Below are positions 19,849 to 28,367 of a DNA stretch of 64,000 nucleotides, in pieces. The first letter of the stretch is position 1, and every line of letters starts with the position of its first letter. Source of the stretch: Piscinibacter sp. (lineage in GTDB: Bacteria > Pseudomonadota > Gammaproteobacteria > Burkholderiales > Burkholderiaceae_C); assembly GCA_017983795.1 (NCBI GenBank), contig JAGOAS010000004.1, positions 142,002 through 206,001 on the forward strand, written 5' to 3'. Made by a program: the position numbers and the translations under genes. The notes beneath the pieces are model-generated. The model saw only the letters and a program-made list of their open reading frames with translations, ran no database searches and was not told where the DNA came from.

Positions 19849-19859
19849 AAGGCATCGGT

Positions 19860-20957
19860 TTGGCGCTCACCGGCCCGCAGGTCATCGTGCTGGCCACGCC
19901 GGTATTCCTGGCGCTGATCGCGCTCGAGTTCGCCGTCGGCCGCTGGCGCGGGCGCAACACCTACCGCCTCGCCGATGCGCTCGCCAGCATCGGGCTGGGC
20001 ATCATGAGCCAGATCACCGGGCTGTTCGTCACGCTCTTCACGCTGGGCATCTACACCTTCGTATACGACCAGTGGGCGCTGTGGCGGCTGCCGGCCGACT
20101 CGGCGGGGGTCTGGCTGGGCGCGCTGCTCGCCTACGACTTCTGCTACTACTGGCACCACCGCGCCGGGCACCGCGTGGCGCTGTTCTGGGCCTCGCACGC
20201 GGTGCACCACCAGAGCGAGGACTACAACCTCTCCACCGCGCTGCGCCAGACCAGCGGCGGCTGGCCGGCCGGCTGGATCTTCTACCTGCCGATGGCGCTG
20301 GCTGGCGTGCCGCCGCTGGTGTTCGCCGTGGTCGCGCTGATCGACCTGCTCTACCAGTACTGGGTGCACACGCAGCAGATCGGCCGCCTGGGCTGGTTCG
20401 ACCGCTGGTTCTGCGCGCCCAGCAACCACCGCGTGCACCATGCGGTGAACGATCGCTATCTCGATCGCAACTACGGCGGCATCCTGATCGTCTGGGATCG
20501 CCTGTTCGGCAGCTACGCCGCGGAGGACGAGACCGAGCCCTGCGTCTACGGCACGCGAACGCCGCTGCGCAGCTGGAACCCGCTGTGGGCCAACCTGCAG
20601 GTCTACGCCGAGCTGGCGAAGGATTCGTGGCGCGCTGCAGCCTGGGCCGACAAGCTGCGCGTCTGGCTGAAGCCGCCCGGCTGGCGGCCGGCGGACGTGG
20701 CGGCACGCTGGCCCAAGCCCGCCTTCGACATCGCGGCCGTGACGCGCTACGACCCGCCGCTGTCGCGCGGCGCCGCACTCGCCGCCACACTGCTCTTCGT
20801 GCTGCTGCTCGCCGCCACCGCTGCACTGCTGTGGCAGGCGCACTTGCTCGGGGCCGGCGTGCTCGCCGCTGGTGCGCTGTCCATCGTCGCCGGGCTCTGC
20901 GCCGTCGCCACGATCTGCGCGCCGCGCAGCGCTGCGGGCAATCCCTCAGAGCAATAA
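19860..20957 (+). CDS. Sterol desaturase / fatty acid hydroxylase family membrane protein
   Basis: A 365-residue integral membrane protein with the eight-His diiron signature: HHRAGH, ASHAVHH and SNHRVHH. Several hydrophobic helices surround the first box and two more lie at the C-terminus (about 305-350). The most probable start is TTG at 19860, preceded by AAAGG about seven bases upstream; there is no ATG near the natural N-terminus. Family members hydroxylate or desaturate lipids such as fatty acids, ornithine lipids or carotenoids. It follows the PLP enzyme gene by 11 bases. Confidence 0.87.
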   Translation: MALTGPQVIVLATPVFLALIALEFAVGRWRGRNTYRLADALASIGLGIMSQITGLFVTLFTLGIYTFVYDQWALWRLPADSAGVWLGALLAYDFCYYWHHRAGHRVALFWASHAVHHQSEDYNLSTALRQTSGGWPAGWIFYLPMALAGVPPLVFAVVALIDLLYQYWVHTQQIGRLGWFDRWFCAPSNHRVHHAVNDRYLDRNYGGILIVWDRLFGSYAAEDETEPCVYGTRTPLRSWNPLWANLQVYAELAKDSWRAAAWADKLRVWLKPPGWRPADVAARWPKPAFDIAAVTRYDPPLSRGAALAATLLFVLLLAATAALLWQAHLLGAGVLAAGALSIVAGLCAVATICAPRSAAGNPSEQ

Positions 20958-21022
20958 CCCGCGGGGGCTGCAACAGGCGCGCGGTGCCTGCCTACACTGC
21001 GCGCGTTCGATGGGCTGAAGCC

Positions 21023-21040
21023 TGTTCGACCTATCGAACA
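21023..21040. promoter_or_regulatory. Perfect palindrome, candidate IclR operator
   Basis: TGTTCGA-CCTA-TCGAACA is a perfect 7-bp inverted repeat with a four-base spacer ending 14 bases before the IclR start codon. IclR regulators commonly bind palindromes with GTTCG/CGAAC half-sites and repress their own gene. Confidence 0.65.
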
Positions 21041-21054
21041 AATGACACGCCGCC

Positions 21055-21867
21055 ATGCAAGCCCGTCACTCCCCGCACGCCCCGCGCACCAGTGCCTCGC
21101 CCGCGCTGGTGCCGGCGCTGTCGCGCGCGCTGACGCTGCTCGAACGCCTGGCGCAGCGCCGCGAGCCGATGAGCCTGGCGCGCCTGGCCAGCGAGCTCGA
21201 ACTGCCCAAGAGCAGTGTGCACGGCCTGTGCAGCACCCTGCTGCGCTACGGGTATCTGGCGCGCCAGGACGACGGCGCCTTCCGCATCGGCCCGGGCGTG
21301 ATGCCGCTGGCCGAGGCCTTCGTCTCGGGCACCGGGCTGACGCAGGAGTTCAACGCGCTGTGGGCCGAGCGCGCGCCCGACGAGACCGTGATCCTCTCGG
21401 TGCTCAACGGCCGCGACGTGGTCTATATCGGCGCGCGCAACGGCCAGCGGCCGCTCGGCCTGGCCTTCAACGTCGGCATGCGCCTGCCCGCGCACCTGGC
21501 CGCCACCGGCAAGGCGATGCTCGCCTTCCACGCCGGCGCGGCGGTGCGCGAGCTGTTCGCCGGCGCCGAGCTGACGCGCATGAACGGGCGCGGCCCGCGC
21601 GGCATCGACGAGCTGCTGGTCGAGCTGGGCCGCACCCGCGAGCGCGGCTACAGCGTCGACGACGAGGCGGTGCGCGCCGGCGTCTACTGCTTCGGCGCGC
21701 CGGTGTTCGATGCCGCCGGCGAGCCGGTGGCCGGCATCGGCGTGTGCCTGAACAAGACCACGCTCGGCGCCGACGCCGGCGCCGAGCACCGCGACACCGT
21801 GCTGCGCGTGGCGCGCACGCTGACGCAGCGGCTCGGCGGCCGCGCGCCCGCGGCGACGCAGGACTGA
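21055..21867 (+). CDS. IclR family transcriptional regulator
   Basis: A 270-residue regulator with an N-terminal winged helix (about 20-85: RLASELELPKSSVHGLCSTL) and a C-terminal effector domain (about 95-260) with ATGKAMLAF and a late GIGVCLNKT strand. IclR proteins sense small aromatic or aliphatic acids and regulate adjacent catabolic or transport genes. The following transporter operon begins three bases after its stop, so it probably controls that operon and itself through the palindrome at 21023-21040. Confidence 0.92.
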   Translation: MQARHSPHAPRTSASPALVPALSRALTLLERLAQRREPMSLARLASELELPKSSVHGLCSTLLRYGYLARQDDGAFRIGPGVMPLAEAFVSGTGLTQEFNALWAERAPDETVILSVLNGRDVVYIGARNGQRPLGLAFNVGMRLPAHLAATGKAMLAFHAGAAVRELFAGAELTRMNGRGPRGIDELLVELGRTRERGYSVDDEAVRAGVYCFGAPVFDAAGEPVAGIGVCLNKTTLGADAGAEHRDTVLRVARTLTQRLGGRAPAATQD

Positions 21868-21870
21868 ACC

Positions 21871-22644
21871 ATGGCCGACGACACCATCCTCGAGACGCAC
21901 GACCTGACCAAGGAGTTCAAGGGCTTCGTGGCGGTCAACCAGGTCAACCTGAAGGTGCGGCGCGGCAGCATCCATGCGCTGATCGGGCCGAACGGCGCGG
22001 GCAAGACGACCTGCTTCAACCTGCTGACCAAGTTCCTGATCCCGACCACCGGCCGCATCGTCTTCGACGGCGTCGACATCACGCGCGAGAGCTCGGCGCA
22101 CATTGCGCGGCGCGGCGTGATCCGCTCGTTCCAGATCTCGGCGGTCTTCCCGCACCTCACGGTGCTGGAGAACGTGCGCGTGGCGCTGCAGCGCCAGCTC
22201 GGCACCTCGTTCCACTTCTGGCGCCCCGAGCGCACGCTCGATACGCTCAACGGCCGCGCGATGGAGCTGCTGGCCGCGGTGGATCTCGACAAGTACGCCG
22301 GCCTCACCGCCGTCGAGCTCAGCTACGGCCGCAAGCGCGCGCTCGAGATCGCCACCACGCTGGCGATGGAGCCGCGCCTGATGCTGCTCGACGAGCCGAC
22401 CCAGGGCATGGGCCTGGAAGACGTCGACCGCATCAAGCAGCTCATCAAGAAGGTGGCCGCCGACCGCACCGTGCTGATGGTCGAGCACAACATGAGCGTG
22501 GTGGCCAGCCTGGCCGACACCATCACCGTGCTGGCGCGCGGCGCGACGCTGGCCGAAGGGCCGTATGCCGAGGTGTCGAAGAACCCGGCGGTGATCGAGG
22601 CCTACATGGGCAGCGCCGATGCCGAGTTGAAGGGAGCGCATTGA
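21871..22644 (+). CDS. livG: ABC transporter ATPase, LivG family, second system
   Basis: A 257-residue ATPase. Walker A is GPNGAGKTTC, the signature region is LSYGRKRALEIATTL and Walker B is LMLLDEPTQGMG, followed by LMVEHNMSVV. It forms the nucleotide-binding pair with the LivF-like protein encoded one base downstream. Here the ATPases precede the binding protein and permeases, unlike the first LIV system. Confidence 0.93.
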   Translation: MADDTILETHDLTKEFKGFVAVNQVNLKVRRGSIHALIGPNGAGKTTCFNLLTKFLIPTTGRIVFDGVDITRESSAHIARRGVIRSFQISAVFPHLTVLENVRVALQRQLGTSFHFWRPERTLDTLNGRAMELLAAVDLDKYAGLTAVELSYGRKRALEIATTLAMEPRLMLLDEPTQGMGLEDVDRIKQLIKKVAADRTVLMVEHNMSVVASLADTITVLARGATLAEGPYAEVSKNPAVIEAYMGSADAELKGAH

Positions 22645-22645
22645 G

Positions 22646-23350
22646 ATGAGCAAGCGCTTCCTCGAGGTGATGGATCTGCACGCCTGGTACGGCGAATCGC
22701 ACGTGCTGCACGGCGTGAACTTCCACGTCGACGAGGGCGAGGTCGTCACGCTGCTGGGCCGCAACGGCGCCGGCCGCACCAGCACGCTGCGCGCCATCAT
22801 GGGCCTGACCGGCTCGCGCAAGGGCTCGGTGAAGGTGCACGGCACCGAGTCGATCGGCCTGCCCACGCACCGCATCGCGCGGCTGGGCATCGGCTACTGC
22901 CCCGAGGAGCGCGGCATCTTCGCCAGCCTGTCGGCGCAGGAGAACCTGCTGCTGCCGCCCAGGCTGGCAGAAGGCGGCATGGCGGTCGAGCAGATCTACG
23001 CGATGTTCCCCAACCTGAAGGAGCGCGCCGGCAGCCAGGGCACGCGCCTGTCCGGCGGCGAGCAGCAGATGCTGGCGGTGGCGCGCATCCTGCGCACCGG
23101 CGCCAAGCTGCTGCTGCTCGACGAGATCTCGGAAGGCCTCGCGCCGGTGATCGTGCACAAGCTCGCCGAGATGGTGGTGGCCTTGCGCAAGCAGGGCTAC
23201 ACCATCGTGATGGTGGAGCAGAACTTCCGCTTCGCCGCCCCGCTGGCCGACCGCTTCCTGGTGATGGAGCACGGCCAGGTCATCCAGGAATTCACCCAGT
23301 CCGAACTGCCGGCGCGCATGGAGCGCCTGCACGAGTACCTCGGCGTCTGA
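22646..23350 (+). CDS. livF: ABC transporter ATPase, LivF family, with Arg in Walker A
   Basis: A 234-residue ATPase. The signature RLSGGEQQMLAVARIL and Walker B LLLLDEISEGLAP are normal, but Walker A reads GRNGAGRTST: the invariant Lys is Arg (codon CGC). The following residues are also atypical (Thr-Ser). In most ABC ATPases this Lys contacts the nucleotide phosphates, so this site may hydrolyse poorly and leave the LivG partner site to drive transport. All other motifs and the length are conserved, which argues against a pseudogene. Confidence 0.9.
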   Translation: MSKRFLEVMDLHAWYGESHVLHGVNFHVDEGEVVTLLGRNGAGRTSTLRAIMGLTGSRKGSVKVHGTESIGLPTHRIARLGIGYCPEERGIFASLSAQENLLLPPRLAEGGMAVEQIYAMFPNLKERAGSQGTRLSGGEQQMLAVARILRTGAKLLLLDEISEGLAPVIVHKLAEMVVALRKQGYTIVMVEQNFRFAAPLADRFLVMEHGQVIQEFTQSELPARMERLHEYLGV

Positions 23351-23398
23351 ACGTCCGAAGACGCCACTTTCTCGCTCTCAACCCACGGAGAACAGACC

Positions 23399-24601
23399 AT
23401 GAAGCTCAAGAAGATCGCCGCCGCCAGCGCCCTGACGCTCGCGGCCGCCACCGGCGCGAACGCCCAGGTCTCGGGCGACGTCATCAAGATCGGCATCATC
23501 ACCGACATGTCGGGCCTGTACTCCGACATCGACGGCGCCGGCGGCGTCGAGGCCATCAAGATGGCGGTGGCCGACATGGGCGGCGCGGTGGGCGGCAAGA
23601 AGGTCGAGGTGGTGTTCGCCGACCACCAGAACAAGGCCGACGTCGCCGCCGCCAAGGCGCGCGAATGGTTCGACACCGCCGGCGTCGACATGCTGATCGG
23701 CGGCACCAACTCCGGCACCAACCTGGCGATGGCCAAGGTGGCGGTGGAGAAGAAGAAGCTCTTCATCGCCATCGGCGCGGCCACCTCGGCGCTGACCAAC
23801 GAGCAGTGCAACCCGTACACCGTGCACTGGGCCTACGACACCGTCGCGCTGGCCAAGGGCACCGGCAACGCGGTGGTCAAGCAGGGCGGCAAGACCTGGT
23901 ACTTCCTGACCGCCGACTACGCCTTCGGCGCGCAGCTGCAGAACGACACCACCGCGGTGGTCAACGCCGCCGGCGGCAAGGTGGTCGGCTCGGTCAAGCA
24001 CCCGCTGTCGGCCACCGACTTCTCCTCCTTCCTGCTGCAGGCGCAGGCCAGCAAGGCCGAGATCCTCGGCCTGGCCAATGCCGGTGGCGACACCATCAAC
24101 TCGATCAAGGCCGCCAACGAGTTCGGCATCACCAAGACGATGAAGCTGGCCGGCCTGCTGGTCTTCATCAACGACATCCACTCGCTGGGCCTGAAGACCA
24201 CGCAGGGCATGTACCTGACGGACAGCTGGTACTGGAACCGCGACGCCGACACGCGCGCCTGGAGCCGCAAGTTCTTCGAGAAGGTCAAGCGCATGCCTTC
24301 GTCGATCCAGGCCGGCGACTACTCGGCCACGCTGCAGTACCTGAACGCGGTGAAGGCCACCGGCAGCGACGACAGCGACAAGGTGCTGGCGCAGATGAAG
24401 AAGACGCCGGTCAACGACATCTTCGCCAAGGGCGGCTTCATCCGCGGAGACGGCCGCATGGTGCACGACATGTACCTGATGCAGGTGAAGTCGCCCGACA
24501 AGTCGGTCGAGCCCTGGGACTACTACAACGTCGTGCAGACCTTCAAGGGCGAGCAGGCCTGGACCACCAAGGCCGAATCGAAGTGCGCCCTGTGGAAGTA
24601 A
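23399..24601 (+). CDS. ABC transporter substrate-binding protein, second LIV-type system
   Basis: A 400-residue periplasmic binding protein. The signal peptide MKLKKIAAASALTLAAATG... is predicted to be cleaved after GANA, followed by VIKIGIITDMSGLYSDIDG. A CGGAGA ribosome site precedes the ATG. The Peripla_BP_6 fold is complete. The IDGAGG loop after SGLY and the IclR context suggest an organic acid or aromatic ligand rather than leucine, but this is inference. Confidence 0.92.
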   Translation: MKLKKIAAASALTLAAATGANAQVSGDVIKIGIITDMSGLYSDIDGAGGVEAIKMAVADMGGAVGGKKVEVVFADHQNKADVAAAKAREWFDTAGVDMLIGGTNSGTNLAMAKVAVEKKKLFIAIGAATSALTNEQCNPYTVHWAYDTVALAKGTGNAVVKQGGKTWYFLTADYAFGAQLQNDTTAVVNAAGGKVVGSVKHPLSATDFSSFLLQAQASKAEILGLANAGGDTINSIKAANEFGITKTMKLAGLLVFINDIHSLGLKTTQGMYLTDSWYWNRDADTRAWSRKFFEKVKRMPSSIQAGDYSATLQYLNAVKATGSDDSDKVLAQMKKTPVNDIFAKGGFIRGDGRMVHDMYLMQVKSPDKSVEPWDYYNVVQTFKGEQAWTTKAESKCALWK

Positions 24602-24634
24602 GCGCCTGAAGCGACGACGACGCCCACGCACGCC

Positions 24635-25519
24635 ATGGAGATCTTCGGCATCCCGTTGCAGGCCTTCCTCGGGCAGCTGCTGCTCGGGCTGGTCAACGGC
24701 TCGTTCTACGCCATGCTCAGCCTCGGGCTGGCGGTGATCTTCGGGCTGCTGGGCATCGTCAACTTCGCGCACGGCGCGCTCTACATGATCGGCGCCTACG
24801 TGGCCTGGCTGGGCCTGGAGACCTTCGGCCTGAACTACTGGGCGGCGCTGATCGTCTCGCCGCTGGTCGTCGGTGCGCTCGGCCTGGTGGTCGAGCGCAC
24901 GCTGCTCAAGCAGCTCTACAAGATCGACCCGATCTACGGCCTCTTGCTCACCTTCGGTTTGTCGCTGATCGCCGAAGGCATCTTCCGCGACCAGTTCGGC
25001 GTCTCGGGCCAGCAATACCCGGTGCCCGAACTGCTGCAGGGCGCCACCAATCTCGGCTTCATGATCCTGCCCAACTACCGCGGCTGGGTCGTCTTCGCCT
25101 CGCTGATCGTCTGCTTCGGCACCTGGTTCCTGATCGAGCGCACGCGGCTGGGCTCCTACCTGCGCGCCGGCACCGAGAACCCGGCGCTGGTGCAGGCCTT
25201 CGGCGTCAACGTGCCGCTGATGGTGATGCTCACCTACGCCTTCGGCGCCGGCCTCGCGGCCATCGCCGGCGTGCTCGCCGCGCCGGTCATCCAGATCACG
25301 CCGCTGATGGGCAGCAACCTGATCATCGTCGTCTTCGCGGTGGTGGTGATCGGCGGCATGGGCTCCATCCTCGGCTCCATCCTCACCGGCCTGGTGCTCG
25401 GCCTGATCGAGGGGCTGACCAAGGTCTTCTACCCCGAGGCTTCGAACATCGTGGTGTTCGTGATCATGGCGATCGTGCTGATCATCCGGCCCGCCGGGCT
25501 GTTCGGGAAGGAACGCTGA
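24635..25519 (+). CDS. livH: Branched-chain-type ABC permease, LivH family, second system
   Basis: A 294-residue polytopic permease. LivH marks are GLLGIVNFAHGALYMIGAY near residue 45, LGSYLRAGTENPALVQAFG and the final GMGSILGSILTGLVLGLIEG. The stop overlaps the next start (TGATG), so the two permeases are made together. Thirty-three bases separate it from the binding-protein gene. Confidence 0.92.
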   Translation: MEIFGIPLQAFLGQLLLGLVNGSFYAMLSLGLAVIFGLLGIVNFAHGALYMIGAYVAWLGLETFGLNYWAALIVSPLVVGALGLVVERTLLKQLYKIDPIYGLLLTFGLSLIAEGIFRDQFGVSGQQYPVPELLQGATNLGFMILPNYRGWVVFASLIVCFGTWFLIERTRLGSYLRAGTENPALVQAFGVNVPLMVMLTYAFGAGLAAIAGVLAAPVIQITPLMGSNLIIVVFAVVVIGGMGSILGSILTGLVLGLIEGLTKVFYPEASNIVVFVIMAIVLIIRPAGLFGKER

Positions 25520-26469
25520 TGGGCACCGATCGCGCAAGCCGCATCGCCTGGCTCGCCGGCCTGGCCCTGCTGATCGTCGCGCCCTTCATCGGGCTGTATC
25601 CGATCTTCATGATGAAGGCGCTGTGCTTCGCGATCTTCGCCTGCGCCTTCAACCTGCTGCTCGGCTATACCGGGCTGCTCTCCTTCGGCCACGCCGCTTA
25701 CCTCGGCGCGGCGGCCTACGGCACCGGCTGGCTGATCAAGAGCGCCGGCTGGTCGCCCGAACTGGGCGTGCTGGCGGGCACGCTGTTCGCCGCGGCCATC
25801 GGCCTGCTGGTGGGGCTGATCGCGATCCGCCGCCAGGGCATCTACTTCGCCATGATCACGCTGGCGATGGCGCAGATGGTCTATTTCGTCTGGCTGCAGG
25901 CGCCCTTCACCGGCGGCGAGGACGGGCTGCAGGGCGTGCCGCGCGGCAAGCTGCTCGGCCTCGTCGACCTGGAAAGCGACACGGCGCTGTACTTCGTGGT
26001 GCTGGCGGTCTTCGTCGCGGTATTCCTGTTCATCGTGCGCGTGGTGCACTCGCCCTTCGGCCAGGTGCTCAAGGCGATCCGCGAGAACGAGCCGCGCGCC
26101 GTCTCGCTGGGCTACGACGTCGACAAGTACAAGCTGCTCGCCTTCGTGCTCTCCACCGGCCTGGCGGGCCTGGCCGGCTCGCTGAAGACGCTGGTGCTGG
26201 GTTTCGCCACGCTGTCGGACGCGCACTGGTCGCTCTCCGGCGAGGTGGTGCTGATGACGCTGCTCGGCGGCATGGGCACCTTCGCCGGGCCGGTGCTCGG
26301 CGCCTTCACCATCATCGGCCTGCAGAACTTCCTGGCCGACCGAGTCGGCTCCTGGGTGACGGTGATCATCGGCGCGATCTTCGTCATCTGCGTGGTGGCC
26401 TTCCGCCGCGGCTTCGTCGGCGAGCTGCTGGCCTGGCGCAACAAGCGCCGCGCGGCGGGCAAGGGTTAG
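25519..26469 (+). CDS. livM: Branched-chain-type ABC permease, LivM family, second system
   Basis: A 316-residue permease with GYTGLLSFGHAAYLGAAAY near residue 50, FTGGEDGLQGVPRG near residue 130 and GGMGTFAGPVLGAF near residue 247. It is the last gene of the IclR-LivG-LivF-binding protein-LivH-LivM operon and converges with hsdM, whose stop lies 12 bases away. Confidence 0.92.
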   Translation: MGTDRASRIAWLAGLALLIVAPFIGLYPIFMMKALCFAIFACAFNLLLGYTGLLSFGHAAYLGAAAYGTGWLIKSAGWSPELGVLAGTLFAAAIGLLVGLIAIRRQGIYFAMITLAMAQMVYFVWLQAPFTGGEDGLQGVPRGKLLGLVDLESDTALYFVVLAVFVAVFLFIVRVVHSPFGQVLKAIRENEPRAVSLGYDVDKYKLLAFVLSTGLAGLAGSLKTLVLGFATLSDAHWSLSGEVVLMTLLGGMGTFAGPVLGAFTIIGLQNFLADRVGSWVTVIIGAIFVICVVAFRRGFVGELLAWRNKRRAAGKG

Positions 26470-26478
26470 GCGCGCGCG

Positions 26479-26497
26479 GCCTCAGGCTGCGTGAGGC
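26479..26497. terminator. Possible bidirectional terminator hairpin
   Basis: GCCTCA (26479-26484) and TGAGGC (26492-26497) form a six-base stem between the convergent livM and hsdM genes, overlapping the hsdM stop. There is no U-tract on either strand, so intrinsic termination is uncertain. Confidence 0.3.
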
Positions 26498-27966
26498 GTG
26501 GCCACCAGTTCGTCGGCCACGGTCTGGAAGGCCTCCAGCGCCGCCTGCAGGTTCTCCACGATCTCCGCCGCGATCACGTCGGGCGCCGGTAGACTGTCGA
26601 CGTCGTCGAGGCTGTCGTCCTTGAGCCAGAAGATGTCGAGGTTGAGCTTGTCGCGCGCGAGCAGATCATCGACCTCGAAACGCCTGAAGCGCTCGGTCTC
26701 CTTTCGCTGGCCCATCTGCCCCACGCGGTAGCAGGCCACGAAATCCTGCAGGTCCCTGGCGTCGAGCGGGTTCTTCTTCAGCGTGAAGTGCACGTTGGTG
26801 CGCAGGTCGTAGATCCACAGCGCCTTGGTGTTCGGCTTGCCGTCGGCGCGCGGTGCGCGCTTGTCGAAGAACAGCACGTTGGCCTTCACGCCGGGCTTGT
26901 AGAAGATGCCGGTGGGCAGGCGCAGCAGGGTGTGGAAGTCGAACTGCTCCAGCAGCCGGCGCCGGATGCCCTCGCCGGCGCTGCCGGCCTCGAACAGCAC
27001 GTTGTCGGGCAGCACCACGCCGGCGCGGCCGCTGCTGCCCATCACCGTCATGATGTGCTGCATGAAGTTGAGCTGCTTGTTGCCGGTGGTGAACTTGAAA
27101 TCCTCGCGCTCGTAGTCTTCGCGCTCGGTGTCGACCTCGCCGTCCTCGCCGATCACCTTGTAGCTGCTCTTCTTGCCGAAGGGCGGGTTGGTCAGGATCA
27201 CGTCGTAGGTGGTGCTCGGCACGACGGCAAGTGCATCGCCGCTGCGGATCGGGCTGTCGCCGTTGCCGATGCCGATGCCGTGTAGATACAGATTCATCGC
27301 GCACAGCCGCACCACCTCGTCGACGATGTCCACGCCGCTGAAGGTCTGCTCGCGCAGGCGGCGCTGCTGTGCCCGATCCTGCGCGCCGTCCTGCCGCTTC
27401 ATGTAGTCGTAGGCCGAGAGCAGGAAGCCGCCCGTGCCGCAGGCCGGGTCGTGCACGGTCTGGCCGATGCGCGGATCGAGCACCGTCACCATCGCCTGGA
27501 TCAGCGGGCGCGGCGTGAAGTACTGGCCGGCGCCGCTCTTCACCTCGGCGGCGTTGCGCTCGAGCAGGCCTTCGTAGATGGCGCCCTTCACGTCCACGCC
27601 GATGCCGATCCAGGTTTCGGCGTCGATCAGCGAGACCACGCGCTTGAGCTTGGCCGGATCGGTGAGCTTGTTCTGCGCGCCGCGGAAGATGGTGCCGATC
27701 AGGCCTTTCTCACGGGCCAGCGCCTCCAGCGCATGGCGGTACTGGATCTCCAGCGCGTCGCCGGCCAGCGGCGCCAGCGTGTCCCAGCGCCAGGCGGCCG
27801 GGATGGTGCTGGGCTCGCCGAGCAGCTCGGCGCGCTCCTGGTCCATCTTCAGGAACAGCAGGAAGGTGATCTGCTCGACGTAATCGCCGTAGCCGATGCC
27901 CTGGTCACGCAGGACGTGCGCGTAGTTCCAGACTTTGCCGACGAGGGCGGTGTGGTCGGTGCTCAT
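26482..27966 (-). CDS. hsdM: Type I restriction-modification methyltransferase subunit HsdM
   Basis: A 494-residue N6-adenine methyltransferase subunit. The SAM motif is DPACGTGGFLLSAYDYM and the catalytic motif is NPPFGKKSSY; an N-terminal HsdM_N helical domain precedes them. With HsdS it methylates the recognition site; with HsdR it completes the restriction enzyme. The start MSTDHTALV at 27966 is chosen because it begins the HsdM_N domain; the frame is open upstream but reads low-complexity sequence. It is unusually placed, with hicAB and decayed sequence between it and hsdS, so it may depend on its own promoter. Confidence 0.93.
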   Translation of the reverse strand: MSTDHTALVGKVWNYAHVLRDQGIGYGDYVEQITFLLFLKMDQERAELLGEPSTIPAAWRWDTLAPLAGDALEIQYRHALEALAREKGLIGTIFRGAQNKLTDPAKLKRVVSLIDAETWIGIGVDVKGAIYEGLLERNAAEVKSGAGQYFTPRPLIQAMVTVLDPRIGQTVHDPACGTGGFLLSAYDYMKRQDGAQDRAQQRRLREQTFSGVDIVDEVVRLCAMNLYLHGIGIGNGDSPIRSGDALAVVPSTTYDVILTNPPFGKKSSYKVIGEDGEVDTEREDYEREDFKFTTGNKQLNFMQHIMTVMGSSGRAGVVLPDNVLFEAGSAGEGIRRRLLEQFDFHTLLRLPTGIFYKPGVKANVLFFDKRAPRADGKPNTKALWIYDLRTNVHFTLKKNPLDARDLQDFVACYRVGQMGQRKETERFRRFEVDDLLARDKLNLDIFWLKDDSLDDVDSLPAPDVIAAEIVENLQAALEAFQTVADELVATPHAA

Positions 27967-28040
27967 GGGGTTGGCCGGCGCCGGATAACAACCGGCATTC
28001 CAAGTCGTTGATTTGAAAGAGATAAGTCCCACAGCCTCGG

Positions 28041-28066
28041 TTGTTTTCCGGAGCGGCGGAAAACAA
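28041..28066. promoter_or_regulatory. Perfect 10-bp inverted repeat upstream of hsdM
   Basis: TTGTTTTCCG (28041-28050) and CGGAAAACAA (28057-28066) flank six bases, 75 bases before the hsdM start. There is no U-tract, so an operator is at least as likely as a terminator of the hicAB transcript. It stands out as AT-rich in a GC-rich setting. Confidence 0.45.
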
Positions 28067-28070
28067 GTGG

Positions 28071-28362
28071 TCAGCCCGAATGCGGCGCAGGTGCGCGCGC
28101 CGTGTAGCACTGCTCGGGCAGGCTCTGCGCGAGTTCGGCAGGCATCGGCGCATCTGCCTTGGGGGTTTGGGCTCCAGGCTGGGAGGTTTGTCGGCCTGCC
28201 TGGGGGGGTTGTTGCTCCGGCTGGGGGGTCTCGGACACAGCCGGCGCCGACCGGAAGCCGGGGCCGGGCCCGTAGCAGGTGCGGATGCCGCTCCCTTGGT
28301 CTCGGCCACGTTCACCTCGTGCAGCACCGCCGCACGTCCAGCCGGTTGGCGTAACGGATGAT
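28071..28362 (-). pseudogene. Decayed coding remnant, unidentified
   Basis: Reading the minus strand downstream of hicB gives coding-like text only if frames are switched: IIRYANRLDV in one frame, VLHEVNVAETKG in a second, and a Pro/Gln-rich tail ending PAELAQSLPEQCYTAR and a TGA at 28071 in a third. A GTG at 28238 could open the last 55 codons on its own. The frame changes fall around C-runs. I do not recognise the family. It could be the tail of a gene disrupted when hicAB entered, or chance. Confidence 0.3.
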
Positions 28363-28367
28363 CGGTC

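Larger units (their letters stand above)
27967..28367. other. Gene-free 401-bp stretch between hsdM and hicB
   Basis: No intact gene can be supported here. The minus strand contains short coding-like pieces in different frames, treated separately as a possible pseudogene. G-runs of 5, 7 and 6 bases occur at 28161-28165, 28202-28208 and 28223-28228. A perfect inverted repeat lies at 28041-28066. The hsdM promoter should be in this interval, but no good -10/-35 pair was found. Confidence 0.5.

Noticed and set aside
23378-25537. A 719-codon minus-strand frame opposite the second LIV transporter genes
   Set aside because: Antisense shadow of well-supported genes; composition rich in His, Asp and Arg.
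27905-28327. A 140-codon minus-strand frame beside hsdM
   Set aside because: Its N-terminal third may be coding relic, but the rest runs into hsdM in the wrong frame; no intact gene is supported.
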